Of a stretch of DNA of 64,000 nt, positions 15,949 through 25,208 are shown piece by piece; within the stretch, counting starts at the first letter, position 1, and each line of letters opens with the position of its first letter. The translations under genes and the position numbers were made by a program. The notes below the pieces were generated by a model. It saw nothing but the letters and a program-made list of their open reading frames with translations. It searched no databases and was not told the DNA's origin. This DNA is from Ruminococcus_G sp964621905 (GTDB lineage: Bacteria; Bacillota; Clostridia; Lachnospirales; Lachnospiraceae): the NCBI GenBank assembly GCA_964621905.1, contig CAZUNG010000002.1:124001-188000 (forward strand). Reading direction: 5' to 3'.

Positions 15949-16497
15949 TCATTCCCTCCTGCTCAATCCTGCTTTTTCAGCTGCGGTGCGAAGTCTGCCT
16001 GCAATCGGAAGCGTGAGAACAGCCGCCGCTCCGATCTGTACCAGGTTTCCTGGAATCGAACTGACAGGCGCCAGCCAGTTTCCATACAGTATAACCTCCG
16101 CAACGTAATATCCGACCACTTTGACCGCACACGCCGCAATGATTGCCAGCGCATACCATCCAAAACCTCTGCGTTTTTCAGCAATCAGGCCAACTGTAAA
16201 TCCCATCAGTCCAACGATTACAAGTGTAAATGGTGCCCACGCAGTCCAGCCGGACAACAGGTCGAACATCGCCATCCCAACGCCTCCTGCAATGGCGCCT
16301 GTACGTTTTCCAAAAATAATGGCACCGATAAACAAGGGTACATTTCCCAGATGGATCAGTCCTCCATTTGCTGCGATTGGCAGGCGAATATTGACAAAAG
16401 CTGTGAAGACATAAGTCAGCGCTATGAAGGCAGCAGTGATTGTCAGGGTTTTGATACGGTTCGTCTCGCGAACCGCGGTCTGTGTTGTTTGATTCAT
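15949..16497 (-). CDS. ECF transporter substrate-binding (S) component
   Basis: S components are small membrane proteins that bind a vitamin and dock onto the shared EcfAA'T energising module. The 182-residue sequence, started at ATG 16497 after GGAGAAGG, has about six hydrophobic helices. Its LPIAANGGLIHLGNVPLFIG segment and the FGKRTGAIAGGVGMAMFDLL block are typical of the family containing transporters for thiamine-precursor, pyridoxine and related compounds. No EcfA or EcfT genes are in the window, so it would use a module encoded elsewhere. The stop overlaps the start region of the aminotransferase gene. Confidence 0.88.
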   Translation of the reverse strand: MNQTTQTAVRETNRIKTLTITAAFIALTYVFTAFVNIRLPIAANGGLIHLGNVPLFIGAIIFGKRTGAIAGGVGMAMFDLLSGWTAWAPFTLVIVGLMGFTVGLIAEKRRGFGWYALAIIAACAVKVVGYYVAEVILYGNWLAPVSSIPGNLVQIGAAAVLTLPIAGRLRTAAEKAGLSRRE

Positions 16498-16625
16498 AAT
16501 CCTTCTCCTCTTTTCCGTCATACCTATTTGAATACATCACATGTTCTGACCTCTATCTTAACGGAGAATTGGCATTATTGAAATATCCAGTTTTATCATT
16601 TTTAACCAGACCACTTTCATTTTTA

Positions 16626-16866
16626 TTACAATGGCAGATTACGCCTGCTAAAAACCGTGATTCCAGCTGCTGTCAAAAGGATGCCGGCAGCATACAATAC
16701 AGCACATGTAAGCCACGCACTTCCGTCAGATGCCGTCAATCCGTCGATGTTGAACAGTGTAAGCGGCGTTGCATATTTCACGTTCTCAAATTTTTCCCCT
16801 GCCTGCGAGATCATCTGAGCCAGCACAGAATACACCACAACGCCTGCTCCGATTCCGGTTGCTCTC
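16626..16866 (-). pseudogene. C-terminal fragment of an ABC-2 type permease
   Basis: About 80 codons remain. The frame reads ATGIGAGVVVYSVLAQMI at its broken end and contains KYATPLTLFNIDG and a final membrane helix ending FSRRNLPL. This is the usual C-terminus of ABC-2 exporters encoded after TetR and ATPase genes. Homology stops at about 16866, where an unrelated lipoprotein-like fragment begins in another frame. The missing front half, and the matching TetR and ATPase pieces at 36226-36894 on the same strand, suggest this is one end of a disrupted operon. Confidence 0.75.
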
Positions 16867-17154
16867 CTGGAATCTTAAAGCTGGTCCTGGTGCCGCTCCC
16901 TTCATAAAATTTCGCATGTAGAACAGTGCAAGGAGAATCTGTAAAATTCTGCGCCATATATCGGGAATAGTCCTTATTCCGTTCAAAAATTTCCGTCACA
17001 TCGGAAAACAGTTCGTTCCAACTATCGGGATGAGTATCATAGCCGTTCATAATAACACAGGTGTTGTCACTCAGTTCCAGGTAGAGCTGATAGGAATCAC
17101 CGCTGTCCATGACGTCAAACAGGCCGCCACCTTAATTATTTTTTGATTATTCAT
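16867..17154 (-). pseudogene. Remnant of a secreted or regulatory protein gene
   Basis: A good start (ATG 17154 after GGAGGAG) reads MNNQKIIK. The readable frame then shifts by one base and continues as DSGDSYQLYLELSDN, ELFSDVTEIFERNKDY and SPCTVLHAKFYEGSG before running into the permease fragment near 16866. The family is not recognised. The missing middle, frame change and fused end show it is not functional. The start lies 22 bases after the next pseudogene's stop. Confidence 0.6.
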
Positions 17155-17176
17155 AAAGCTCCTCCGTAGTAACCGC

Positions 17177-18537
17177 TCATTTCCGTACAGGCACTCCATC
17201 GCTGCCTGCTGTGAAAGCCACAGGTGGTTTCAGGTCATACTTCGACTCGCCATTTTCCGTCCGAATGGTATATGTGCCGGTGGGATCGTCAAAATCATCT
17301 AAGTATAGTGTTTCCGGATCTGATGGTCAGGCGAAGCAGTCGATCAGCTCAGTGCCATTGGCCTTTGGCTGATAGTAAGGACGGACATTGCATTCTCCTG
17401 TCTTTGAGATGCCGCTGCCGCTCAGGTCATAGACAAGAAGCTGCATCTTCCAGTCCAATTCATAAGTATCCTGATAGAAGACATACAGATAGTGTCCGCC
17501 GTCTTCAGTCTTGACCTAAAAAGGGTTGTAATCGTAGGCAAAAACACTCTCAAATGTATCTGCCATTGGGTAAAGCCCGATACCATAGCCAGAATATTCC
17601 CCAGATACTTCGTCCACTTCTCTACACATCTGGAGAGATTCATATGCGCCATCCTCGTTGATATCGACATAATAGCCTTCTTCCGGGAGCTCAACGATAT
17701 ATGCTTTCGGAACAGCCATACAGGTTTCATCGAACAGCTCCGGGTGCTCCGCAAAGAGAATGGTAGCAGACATTGCGCCATATTCCGAATCAGCAATGTC
17801 ACCGAGGTTAAAGTGGTTTCTGAATAAAACTCCCCTCCGAACACATAGTCCACAAGGTTCTGCTCCACCAACGCAGGCAAGGCATCCATATCCCGGATCA
17901 CATCCGACAGGTAAAGCGTCTCTCCGGTCTGTGTATCCACGGTCCAGCCATAACGAGACCGGTTGCTTACGCCAAATTCCTCCTGATACGATGTATAGAG
18001 GATGCTGAGCGCAGTACTGTCCGACCTGCGCACTTCGATATCTGACAGTTCTTTCAAACATTCTCCGCCGCTGTCCTCTTCACCAAAATACTCGTTTTGA
18101 GCCGAGACGCGATCTGCAAGATATCTTAAAATCGTCATTGCATCAGTCTCGGCGGCAAGCGCCTCTTCCTCCAGAACTTCCGCCAACTCCGGATAACGGT
18201 CGGCATCCTCCTCTTCTAACGTCAGGTAGGCATCCTTGACCTGGATCCTGTAACATTCCTCATGAGCAGGGAACTCACACTCCGATAAAATGGTTTTGTT
18301 CAGGTGAAGTGCCACCACTTCAGAACTCGCGTGAAAGGGTTCTGAGGTCGCAGAAGATTCTTCTGCGCCATTCGGAGCATTGAATGCGGACGAATCCTCT
18401 TTGTTCTCTGTCGATGAGCCAGGCCTAAATTTCTTCGTTTCATCAATGTTCGTATTGCTGCAGGCGCACAGAGCAAAGAGACTAAACAGGAGCAAAAGCA
18501 CCGCCGCTCTTTTTGCAAAAGTGATACCGTTTTTCAT
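17177..18537 (-). pseudogene. Lipoprotein gene with a frameshift and two in-frame stops
   Basis: An ATG at 18537 after GAGGTGG starts a signal peptide with a lipobox (LFALCACS), a low-complexity Ser/Glu linker, and an extracytoplasmic domain. The frame breaks near 17815, where GGEFYSE should continue into HFNLGDIADSEYG in another frame. That frame then meets TAG at 17516-17518 and TGA at 17327-17329, yet reads sensibly on through GGHYLYVFYQDTYELDWKM and PSDPETLYLDDFDDPTGTY to a TGA at 17177-17179. Three separate lesions in an otherwise readable sequence of about 450 codons indicate a fairly young pseudogene. The original function is unknown. Confidence 0.8.
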
Positions 18538-18584
18538 ACTCCACCTCTTATCTTTTGATTGACTCCTTTTATATGTAAGACACG

Positions 18585-18608
18585 AAAGGGAGCCAACCGG
18601 CTCCCTTT
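18585..18608 (-). terminator. Stem-loop between the 4-TM gene and the lipoprotein pseudogene
   Basis: A perfect 10-base-pair stem (18585-18594 with 18599-18608) with a 4-base loop is flanked by short A and T runs. It probably ends the transcript of the gene at 18707-19108 before the lipoprotein gene. Confidence 0.5.
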
Positions 18609-18706
18609 GTGACCTAATCTGATTCCTAGTAAACCCCTCGTTCAGAATGACACCCTGTCATAGTGGAATCGATTCGGCAATGTCTTTACAGTACAGCAGA
18701 GTGGCG

Positions 18707-19108
18707 TTATTGCGCAGCCTTCATCTGATTTGCGCCAATGATGTAGAGCACCGGAAGCACCAGACCTGTGATCAGATTGATGACACTGAACTCGCCGCCG
18801 CCGACTACGGTAAGGATCTGCGATACGACACAAAGAACGGCAATGACAATGCCCCAGGGGATACAGCCCTTTGCCTTTTGCGGGTTCTTGCAGGCGCCAA
18901 GGCCCTTTGCCGCAGCAATAATTTCGGCAATTGCCGATACAATCACCAGAGCCCCCGAAAAATAAAGCAGACCCGCGGATACATCCGCTCCCATCAATAC
19001 CACCAATGCAGCAATGCCAATCAAGGCAATAACGCCCATGATTGCAGCCAAAATACCGCCGATTAGCATCAAAATAGAACTCACTTTTAATATCTTTTTA
19101 CCTTTCAT
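18707..19108 (-). CDS. Small four-helix membrane protein of unknown function
   Basis: The 133-residue protein starts at ATG 19108 with AAGGAG eight bases upstream. It has four strongly hydrophobic stretches (residues about 8-40, 46-66, 82-102 and 110-128) joined by short loops, with a basic N-terminus MKGKKILK. A KGLGACKNPQKAKGC loop holds two cysteines. I do not recognise a family. It is one of the few intact genes at the left end of the island, between two decayed lipoprotein-region genes. Confidence 0.75.
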   Translation of the reverse strand: MKGKKILKVSSILMLIGGILAAIMGVIALIGIAALVVLMGADVSAGLLYFSGALVIVSAIAEIIAAAKGLGACKNPQKAKGCIPWGIVIAVLCVVSQILTVVGGGEFSVINLITGLVLPVLYIIGANQMKAAQ

Positions 19109-19245
19109 ACCTATATCTCCTTATCTGTTAGTTTGTTGTTTTTGTTTCCGAATTCGGTTACATGGAAGCTATTCAGGGTGTCACTCTTTTCCATGGGCCG
19201 CAAAACCGCCTTCATAAACAGCGGGAATTGCTTCGTTTCTATCCG

Positions 19246-19845
19246 TTATGCCCAGGGATCCCTTGCGACAGGCACACGGATATTACTTAAACAGAGAATG
19301 TCGTTTAAAAACCACTGATTCGTGGAGGGCTTTCTGCGCAGCTTAACCTGTCTTGGGCCATCCGCCCCTGCACTCTGAACAAACATGGCCGCCCAGTTTT
19401 CCTCCGGGAAGGAATATGGATTCGAGCCTACCGTAATGGTGTAGGGTATCGGCGGTGTGTAGTTGTTCTCAAGAGTGGCTCCGGCAAAAAATGATTTTAC
19501 AATGTATTCCTTTCCGGCGATCCGCTCTTTTATAAAACTCTTTGCATATGCACTCATTGGATCCGGGCCGCGCAGCGCATCCAGCATGGCATAGCATGCG
19601 TCCGGGTTGTGTTCGAATCGCAGCAGCGCAAGCAGGGTCAGCGCGGTGGTTTTATACGGAGAATCCAGGGATGCTTCGGGCAGACTCATCAGCTCCCGCA
19701 CATTGTTAGGGAGGACTGCAACTACAAACTTTTCCGTTTTGTTGGCAGCGTTGTTTGCAAGATTCTTCGCTGCACTGGCTGCAGTTGTTTTCGCTTATCT
19801 GCCGGCTTTGTTCATCAGCTGGTCAAAAATGCTCATATCTTTCAT
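19246..19845 (-). pseudogene. DUF6935-like protein gene with a nonsense codon at position 17
   Basis: From ATG 19845 the frame reads MKDMSIFDQLMNKAGR, then TAA (19795-19797), and continues in the same frame for 182 more codons to the stop at 19246. The downstream part is well preserved, with LPNNVRELMSLPEASLDSP, GPDPMSAYAKSFI and NQWFLNDILCLSNIRVP. It resembles the cytoplasmic DUF6935 family found beside stress or secretion clusters; that name is tentative. A shortened product could begin at GTG 19701, but no ribosome site supports it. Confidence 0.7.
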
Positions 19846-19930
19846 CACCTGCGTTCATTTCCTGTTTTCCATGTTGATTTCGTGTCCCCGTCGGTAAAGG
19901 GATTGCCGGGGCGGGTACACGGCACAGCAA

Positions 19931-21282
19931 TTATTTCATTACATTTGGGCTGGGATTGTAACCAAAAATCGACAGCGTTCCATCTTCTTTCAACCTGAAA
20001 CTGCATAACATATGCTCTCCACTTACCGATTCAACCCAATCCGGCGTGACCCAGATGTAACTTTCACTGGTATCTGTCCAGTTTTCAGGATTGTAGGGTC
20101 TTCCCTCTACACCGTCCATATGAGCCACAATTTCCTCGTAGGAAGGCATATTGTGTAATCGACGGTGTGCCACGTTTCATCAATCCAGGCATAAGCGGCT
20201 TTCATTGTTTCCAAATCAACAACACCGAGAGCGTCGGAAGGCTCCGGCTCAGCAGAAGGTTCAGAAATATCTGCCTCTCCTTTCTCAAAAACCATGGTAT
20301 CCGGCATGGAATCGCTGGGCGCAAGCTGCGGCAGATACCAATCATCGTAATGCACGGGTTTCCAGAATTCCGGATCTTCCGCAATCAGCGCATCCCAATC
20401 AGCGCCCCAAGGACGGAGATAGATGCTGTACTGGCAAGCATTGTCTTCGTTTCCAGGTTCTGTATAGGTCCCGTTGATCCACAGGGGCTTATCCGAAACG
20501 GAAGTTTCCGGGTAAACCAGGCCCGCATCTACAACCCAGTCAGCGTGTCCGATTTCACAATCCAGGAAGTAGCCGCTTTCGCTCGTCATTGCTCCGTCCT
20601 CTGTCGTGCCATCGCCAAAGGTCACATCCACAGAAATCATAGGGTCGGAACGGCTGAACTCATCGTCCCAGATATCGATGTGTCCGGTATCGTCTGAGTT
20701 CCGCACAATTGCGGCACAGCAGTCAAAAACATCTCCCTCCAGGGACTCATATTCTCCACTGCAGGATTCGAGCATATACCACCCGTACCAATCTCCCTCC
20801 CAAAATCCCTGCTGTACGTTGGCGGGCTGGTTGCCAGATGTTGTTTGGGTTCCATCATCACCCTCTACCAAATCCTTAAAGTTTTCGAATTTAGAGAAGT
20901 AGTCCTGAATGTCAGGGGCTTTTACATCTTCTTTTGCGAAGATACAAAGACTGCCGTCATATTCCAAAACAATGAAACCATCCTCGACAAAGCCTTTCGC
21001 CTCAAAGCCATATTCATCCATTGAAAAGTCTTTCCCGGAGCAGGACCACTCTATTTCGGATCCAAGTCCATAGGTAAACATTTTGCCCTTGCCGTCTTTT
21101 TCAAGGGTCATGTATTCGCCGTCAATCTCCACGGCCTCGCCATACGAATCGACACGTTTTGTGAGCATGTACTTGCCCAGCATCGGATCCTTCTCGCCAC
21201 AGCCCGCCATGGTCAGAACCATGGCAAGAGCCAGCAGCGCAGCAAGTATAGCTTTAATCTTTTTCATAACAATTGCCTTCAT
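19931..21282 (-). pseudogene. Lipoprotein gene frameshifted near its 3' end
   Basis: An N-terminal signal with lipobox TMAGCG begins a secreted, acidic protein rich in aromatic residues (GFWEGDWYGWYML, CQYSIYLRPWGADW) with a Ser/Pro/Glu-rich stretch near residue 345. At about 20155 the frame shifts: WHTVDYT should continue into MPSYEEIVAHMDGVEGRPYN, which lies in the neighbouring frame and runs to a stop at 19931. A single-base lesion therefore separates the last 75 codons. The start may be ATG 21282 or 21267. It is the last gene in the direct run after the SPFH gene, 3 bases away, so it is probably a partner of that system. Function unknown. Confidence 0.75.
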
Positions 21283-21285
21283 AAA

Positions 21286-22623
21286 TTATTTAATATCTCC
21301 ATCATCAAAGGGATCGCCGCATTCGGGGCAGAACTTCGGTGGATGGACAGGGTCAGCCGGCTCCCAGCCACACTTGTCACATTTGTACTGTGGTACACCG
21401 GCAGGCTTCTTCGCTCCACATTCAGGGCAGAACTTACCTTTGTTCACTGCACCACAGGTACAAGTCCAGCCAGCAGCTACAGGCTCTGGCTTCTTCGCTC
21501 CACATTCCATGCAGAACTTGCCGGAAGCAACATTACCGCAGGCGCAGGTCCAACTATCGGCAGCGGGAGCGGCAGGGGCGGCCTGTGGTGTCGGCTGCTG
21601 ATACTGAGGCTGCTGCCCCATCTGGTAGAGATTCTGGGCGTTCATGCCGCTCATCTGGCCGGCCATATTCATGCCCATGAAGGCCATGGCCGGTCCTGCG
21701 CCCTCATTAGCTGCCGCGCTCTGCATTGCCGATGCCTGGGCGCCCACCAGATGTGCTGCTGCCATGGTGGGATTTATAAAGGCTGCGTTGCGCTGCAGTT
21801 CCTTGATCATCTGCTCGTCTTCCTCATTGGCTTTTACCGAGGAAACGCCTACCCGCTGGATCTCGATACCTCTGAAATCACGCCACTGTGCGGAGAGTTC
21901 TTCTTTCAGTGCATTCGCCAACTCCTGCGTATGCCCCGGCAGAGCGGAATAGCGAATACCCATATCAGAAATTTGGGCGAAAGCAGGCTGAAGGGCAGTA
22001 AGCAGTTCACTTTTCAACTGGCTGTCAATTTCCTCACGACTGTATTCACTGCTCACATTGCCGCAGACATTCGTATAGAACAGCAGGGGATTGACCACCT
22101 TATAGCTGTATTCGCCAAAGCAGCGGACGGAAATATCGATGTCGATACCGGCACGCTGGTCCACTACCCGGAACGGAACAGGAGACGGTGTGCCGTATTT
22201 GTTTCCGATCAGTTCCTTGGTATTGAAGTAGTAGATCCGCTGGTCCTTTGGCGTTTCACCACCAAAGATAAACCGCTTGCCCACAGTGTCGAACACCGAC
22301 TTAATATTCTCCCAGTTCAGGCCGCCTGCAAAAAGGGACGGCTCGGTGGACATGTCGTATGTATATTCGCCCGGTTCGGCGCAGACATCCACCACCTTGC
22401 CCTGCTCCACAATGAGCATACACTGGCCATCCGCCACCGCGATGACGGAACCGTTGGAGATGATGTTGTCGCTCCCTTTTGTGTTGCTGGATCTGCCGGA
22501 TACACGTTTCTGACCCTTGGTGGCAAGAACATTGGCAGGTAGCGCTTCGCAATAAAAATACTCTTTCCACTGGTCGGCCAGTACGCCTCCCGCAGCTCCG
22601 AATGCAGCTTTAATAAGACCCAT
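21286..22623 (-). CDS. SPFH-domain protein with C-terminal zinc ribbons (YdjI-like)
   Basis: The first 300 residues form an SPFH/prohibitin-like domain of the 'virion core' subtype, with the DQWKEYFYCEAL start, SNGSVIAVADGQCMLIVEQG and PFRVVDQRAGIDIDISVRC. A Met/Gln/Ala-rich linker leads to three zinc ribbons, each with two CxxC-type pairs (CACG...CMECG, CTCG...CPECG, CDKCG...CPECG). B. subtilis YdjI has the SPFH part and acts with YdjG and YdjH to recruit PspA to damaged membrane. Here the YdjG- and YdjH-like genes are immediately upstream, supporting a membrane-stress or membrane-repair role. The start at ATG 22623 follows AAAGGAG. Confidence 0.85.
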   Translation of the reverse strand: MGLIKAAFGAAGGVLADQWKEYFYCEALPANVLATKGQKRVSGRSSNTKGSDNIISNGSVIAVADGQCMLIVEQGKVVDVCAEPGEYTYDMSTEPSLFAGGLNWENIKSVFDTVGKRFIFGGETPKDQRIYYFNTKELIGNKYGTPSPVPFRVVDQRAGIDIDISVRCFGEYSYKVVNPLLFYTNVCGNVSSEYSREEIDSQLKSELLTALQPAFAQISDMGIRYSALPGHTQELANALKEELSAQWRDFRGIEIQRVGVSSVKANEEDEQMIKELQRNAAFINPTMAAAHLVGAQASAMQSAAANEGAGPAMAFMGMNMAGQMSGMNAQNLYQMGQQPQYQQPTPQAAPAAPAADSWTCACGNVASGKFCMECGAKKPEPVAAGWTCTCGAVNKGKFCPECGAKKPAGVPQYKCDKCGWEPADPVHPPKFCPECGDPFDDGDIK

Positions 22624-22664
22624 AAGTGTACTCCTTTCCTCTTTTTAACTTTTTTTGTCACCGA

Positions 22665-23987
22665 TCAGAATTTTCCGCTGGTGCCGGAGGCACTGCCGTA
22701 ACGCTCATGGGTGACACCTCCACCACCACTGGACTTTTCCTTTGGCGGATTATACCGCTCGGTCCTTGTTGTGCGAATGTATGTATCGTCTTCTTTCGTC
22801 AGCTTGAGGTGCTGCGAAACATATGCGGAAGCCTCCATGCCTTTCTCCACACTCTTCATCTTCTTAAGCAATATGCTCTGGAAAATGCGGGCGGGAATCA
22901 GAGGTACCAGCAGGATGAGCAGAATAAGAATTGCAATACAGGCATTTCTTGCAAATGGGTCCCATGGCTCATTTTCGGCAGAATAAGGGATTCCTTCCTC
23001 TGCTTTTTCCAGATAACGGTCTGCCCAGGTCAGATATTCCTCGAAGCCGTCGTACCATTCGTCTTCCCCGAAATCATCCAGAAAGAACTCAGTCATGGCT
23101 TCACGACCGGCATCGTTGAAAGCATAGTTTCCGAGCTGGCCGTTGGTCATCAGGTTATAGTCCCGATCCTCCATGGAAAGCAGGAGCAACAAACCGTTCT
23201 TTTCCGCTCCGACACCGAAGTTATTTGCGTTGTAGATGTTCAGAGCGGCATGAAATACATTGTTGTTGCTGTAATCCCGGAAGTCATCCACCGTGACAAT
23301 ATAAACGCCAAAGTCGTGCCTGGTCAGCAGCTCCTGTGCGGTATCTTCCAGCTTTTCCAGTTCCTCTTCCGCCATCAAACCAGCCGTATCAAATACATGA
23401 CTCCGGCTGCCCTGGGGTAGAACACAGGTGCCGCCTGCAGGCGCTCTGTCAGGAGCATAATAGCCATACATTTTATTTACGAAGGTTTCTACCGCCATCG
23501 AAAGGGCGTAGGCATCTTCAGAAAGATCTCCTTCCCAAGCGCCGCTGTTCAGATAATCGTTGATATCGCTGAACATGAGGTTATTCATCACATGATCGTA
23601 CAGCTCGTCATCCCCGACCGTATAAAGCGTCCAGCCCTCCAGCCAGCCGTCCATTGTGTATCCGGTTTCATCCTCAGACAGCACAAGGGTAAGGGACACG
23701 CCCTTTTTTTCCTCACCGCAGCCGTAACCGTATTCCTCATATAGATAAGCTGCCACATCGTTTAGGTCCTCAGAATCACCGATATCTGTCAGCACATCCA
23801 CCCGCAGATCAATGCCGAACTCCTCGGTAAACGCGGGAAGTGTCTCTGTACCCAACTCAATCAGCTTGTCGGTTTCCAGCATCTTGGTTTCATCATAAAC
23901 GACGTTGTAATCCGCGGCCAGAGCCGGGACGATCAGCAGCATGGAAAGAAGGAGGAGAACTATGATACTCAAAACTTTTTTGTGCAT
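22665..23987 (-). CDS. Membrane protein with two TPM (YgcG/Psb32) domains (YdjH-like)
   Basis: The 440-residue protein begins at ATG 23987 after GGGGG. It has a signal peptide or anchor (residues 5-25, ending ALAA), then two TPM-type domains: one from VYDETKMLETDKLIEL and one from VFDTAGLMAEEELEKLEDTA through NNFGVGAEKNGLLLLLSM. A membrane helix near residue 360 and a basic, Gly/Ser-rich cytoplasmic tail follow. TPM domains lie outside the membrane and are tied to membrane-protein quality control. Neighbours on both sides match the YdjG-YdjH-YdjI order of Bacillus. Having two TPM domains instead of one is noteworthy. Confidence 0.82.
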   Translation of the reverse strand: MHKKVLSIIVLLLLSMLLIVPALAADYNVVYDETKMLETDKLIELGTETLPAFTEEFGIDLRVDVLTDIGDSEDLNDVAAYLYEEYGYGCGEEKKGVSLTLVLSEDETGYTMDGWLEGWTLYTVGDDELYDHVMNNLMFSDINDYLNSGAWEGDLSEDAYALSMAVETFVNKMYGYYAPDRAPAGGTCVLPQGSRSHVFDTAGLMAEEELEKLEDTAQELLTRHDFGVYIVTVDDFRDYSNNNVFHAALNIYNANNFGVGAEKNGLLLLLSMEDRDYNLMTNGQLGNYAFNDAGREAMTEFFLDDFGEDEWYDGFEEYLTWADRYLEKAEEGIPYSAENEPWDPFARNACIAILILLILLVPLIPARIFQSILLKKMKSVEKGMEASAYVSQHLKLTKEDDTYIRTTRTERYNPPKEKSSGGGGVTHERYGSASGTSGKF

Positions 23988-24003
23988 TTGATTTCCCCCT
24001 TCC

Positions 24004-25179
24004 TTATAATGCAAACAGAAACAGGAGGCTGTTTTTGAGAAGCAGCGCCATAATCAGGAAGAACAGCGCGTAACCACCCCAAAATGCCAGCCGTTTCTTA
24101 TTCTTATCAATCGGAAGATCTCCCACGAATTTTCCGGTTTGGCCATTCATAGCAAACAGATACTCTTTGCCTTCCCATTTGGTGCGTAATAGCCACACCG
24201 GTAGCAACGCGTATTTTACCTTGTCCCGATAAAGGCGAATGCTCTCCTGCCGTGGTGTAATCTGTCCGTAGCCCTTTACCGTGTTGCGCAGACTGGCAGA
24301 GAGCGTAGAGCTGGCTCGCTCGTCAGCTCTTTTGCAGCTTTCCTGGGCGGAAACATCATATTTGTCCGCTAAATACCCAGGCAGAAACGCGGTGGAGAAA
24401 TCCGCCATCTCCGAGTAATCGAAGGGTTCCAGGGAATCCATGTAATCATCGGGCATTTTCTGAGAACCGTCTACCGGTATGTGCTCAAAGGAGATATTGC
24501 CTTCACGGACAACCTTATAATGCTCGGTTTCCGTTATCTCATAGTCTCCCTCCTGGTAGACTCTGCTGCGGGTCGCGTCAAAATTCATTTTTCCCTTTGC
24601 GGCTCCATCAAACAGCCAGAACGGCACATAGATGCCCTTGATTTCCTCCAGGTGGTTTGCCGTCTTGAAGGCCTTGGGCAGAAGCGGCCGCTTCCTGTAG
24701 TGCTTTTTCAGCGCTGCAATGGCATGCTTTTTATCCAACTTGAACGGGACGATATAGTCAGGCTTCAGAGTTCCTCCAAGCTGGCCGGGTATGATGGTGG
24801 GATTGTCACAATACGGACAGGCGGTTGCCGCTGTCGTATCATCACAAATCAGTTCCGCTCCGCAGGACGGACAATTATATACCCGGACGCCATCGGCCTC
24901 GATGCCCCATTCACTTCCCACACCGGACAAATCCCAACCGTGGCCCGCTTCTCCCTCTTCCGGCGTTGCCTGTTCTTCATTTTCCCTCTGTTCCTGCTCT
25001 GCGTCTGCCGCTGCCTGCGCCTGAGATGCTTTTTCGTTCTTCTGCGCATAGAAGCTTTCGATTTCCTCTACCGAAAAGGTGTTGTCACAATATTCACATT
25101 CCAGCTTTCCGGTTCCGGCATTAAAGTGTAGCGGGCCGGTACAGAGTGGACATTGGTAGTTCGTCACTTGCTCTGCCAA
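24004..25179 (-). CDS. TFIIB-like zinc-ribbon protein with C-terminal membrane anchor (YdjG-like)
   Basis: The 391-residue protein has two N-terminal zinc ribbons (CPLC...CEYC at 10-32 and CPSC...CPYC near 107-128) joined by a charged Glu/Ala/Gln linker. A conserved domain with KLDKKHAIAALKKHY and IYVPFWLFDGAA follows, then ALLPVWLLRTKWEG, and one or two hydrophobic helices at the extreme C-terminus (after residue 360). This matches membrane-anchored YdjG-type proteins. It is 16 bases upstream of the TPM gene and 29 downstream of a DUF4428 gene, so all are probably co-transcribed. DNA binding by the ribbons is unproven; protein contacts are more likely. Confidence 0.82.
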   Translation of the reverse strand: MAEQVTNYQCPLCTGPLHFNAGTGKLECEYCDNTFSVEEIESFYAQKNEKASQAQAAADAEQEQRENEEQATPEEGEAGHGWDLSGVGSEWGIEADGVRVYNCPSCGAELICDDTTAATACPYCDNPTIIPGQLGGTLKPDYIVPFKLDKKHAIAALKKHYRKRPLLPKAFKTANHLEEIKGIYVPFWLFDGAAKGKMNFDATRSRVYQEGDYEITETEHYKVVREGNISFEHIPVDGSQKMPDDYMDSLEPFDYSEMADFSTAFLPGYLADKYDVSAQESCKRADERASSTLSASLRNTVKGYGQITPRQESIRLYRDKVKYALLPVWLLRTKWEGKEYLFAMNGQTGKFVGDLPIDKNKKRLAFWGGYALFFLIMALLLKNSLLFLFAL

Positions 25180-25208
25180 GTCGATCCCTCCTTTCCTCTT
25201 CGCTTTGG

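Noticed and set aside
18648..18662. Small palindrome ATGACA-CCC-TGTCAT
   Set aside because: Only six bases per arm, not placed relative to a promoter, and likely part of a worn repeat.
21343..22542. 399-codon plus-strand frame
   Set aside because: Antisense of the SPFH gene, without any recognisable motif.
22626..23420. 264-codon open frame on the plus strand
   Set aside because: Complement of the TPM-domain gene; the minus-strand protein has clear domains and a ribosome site.
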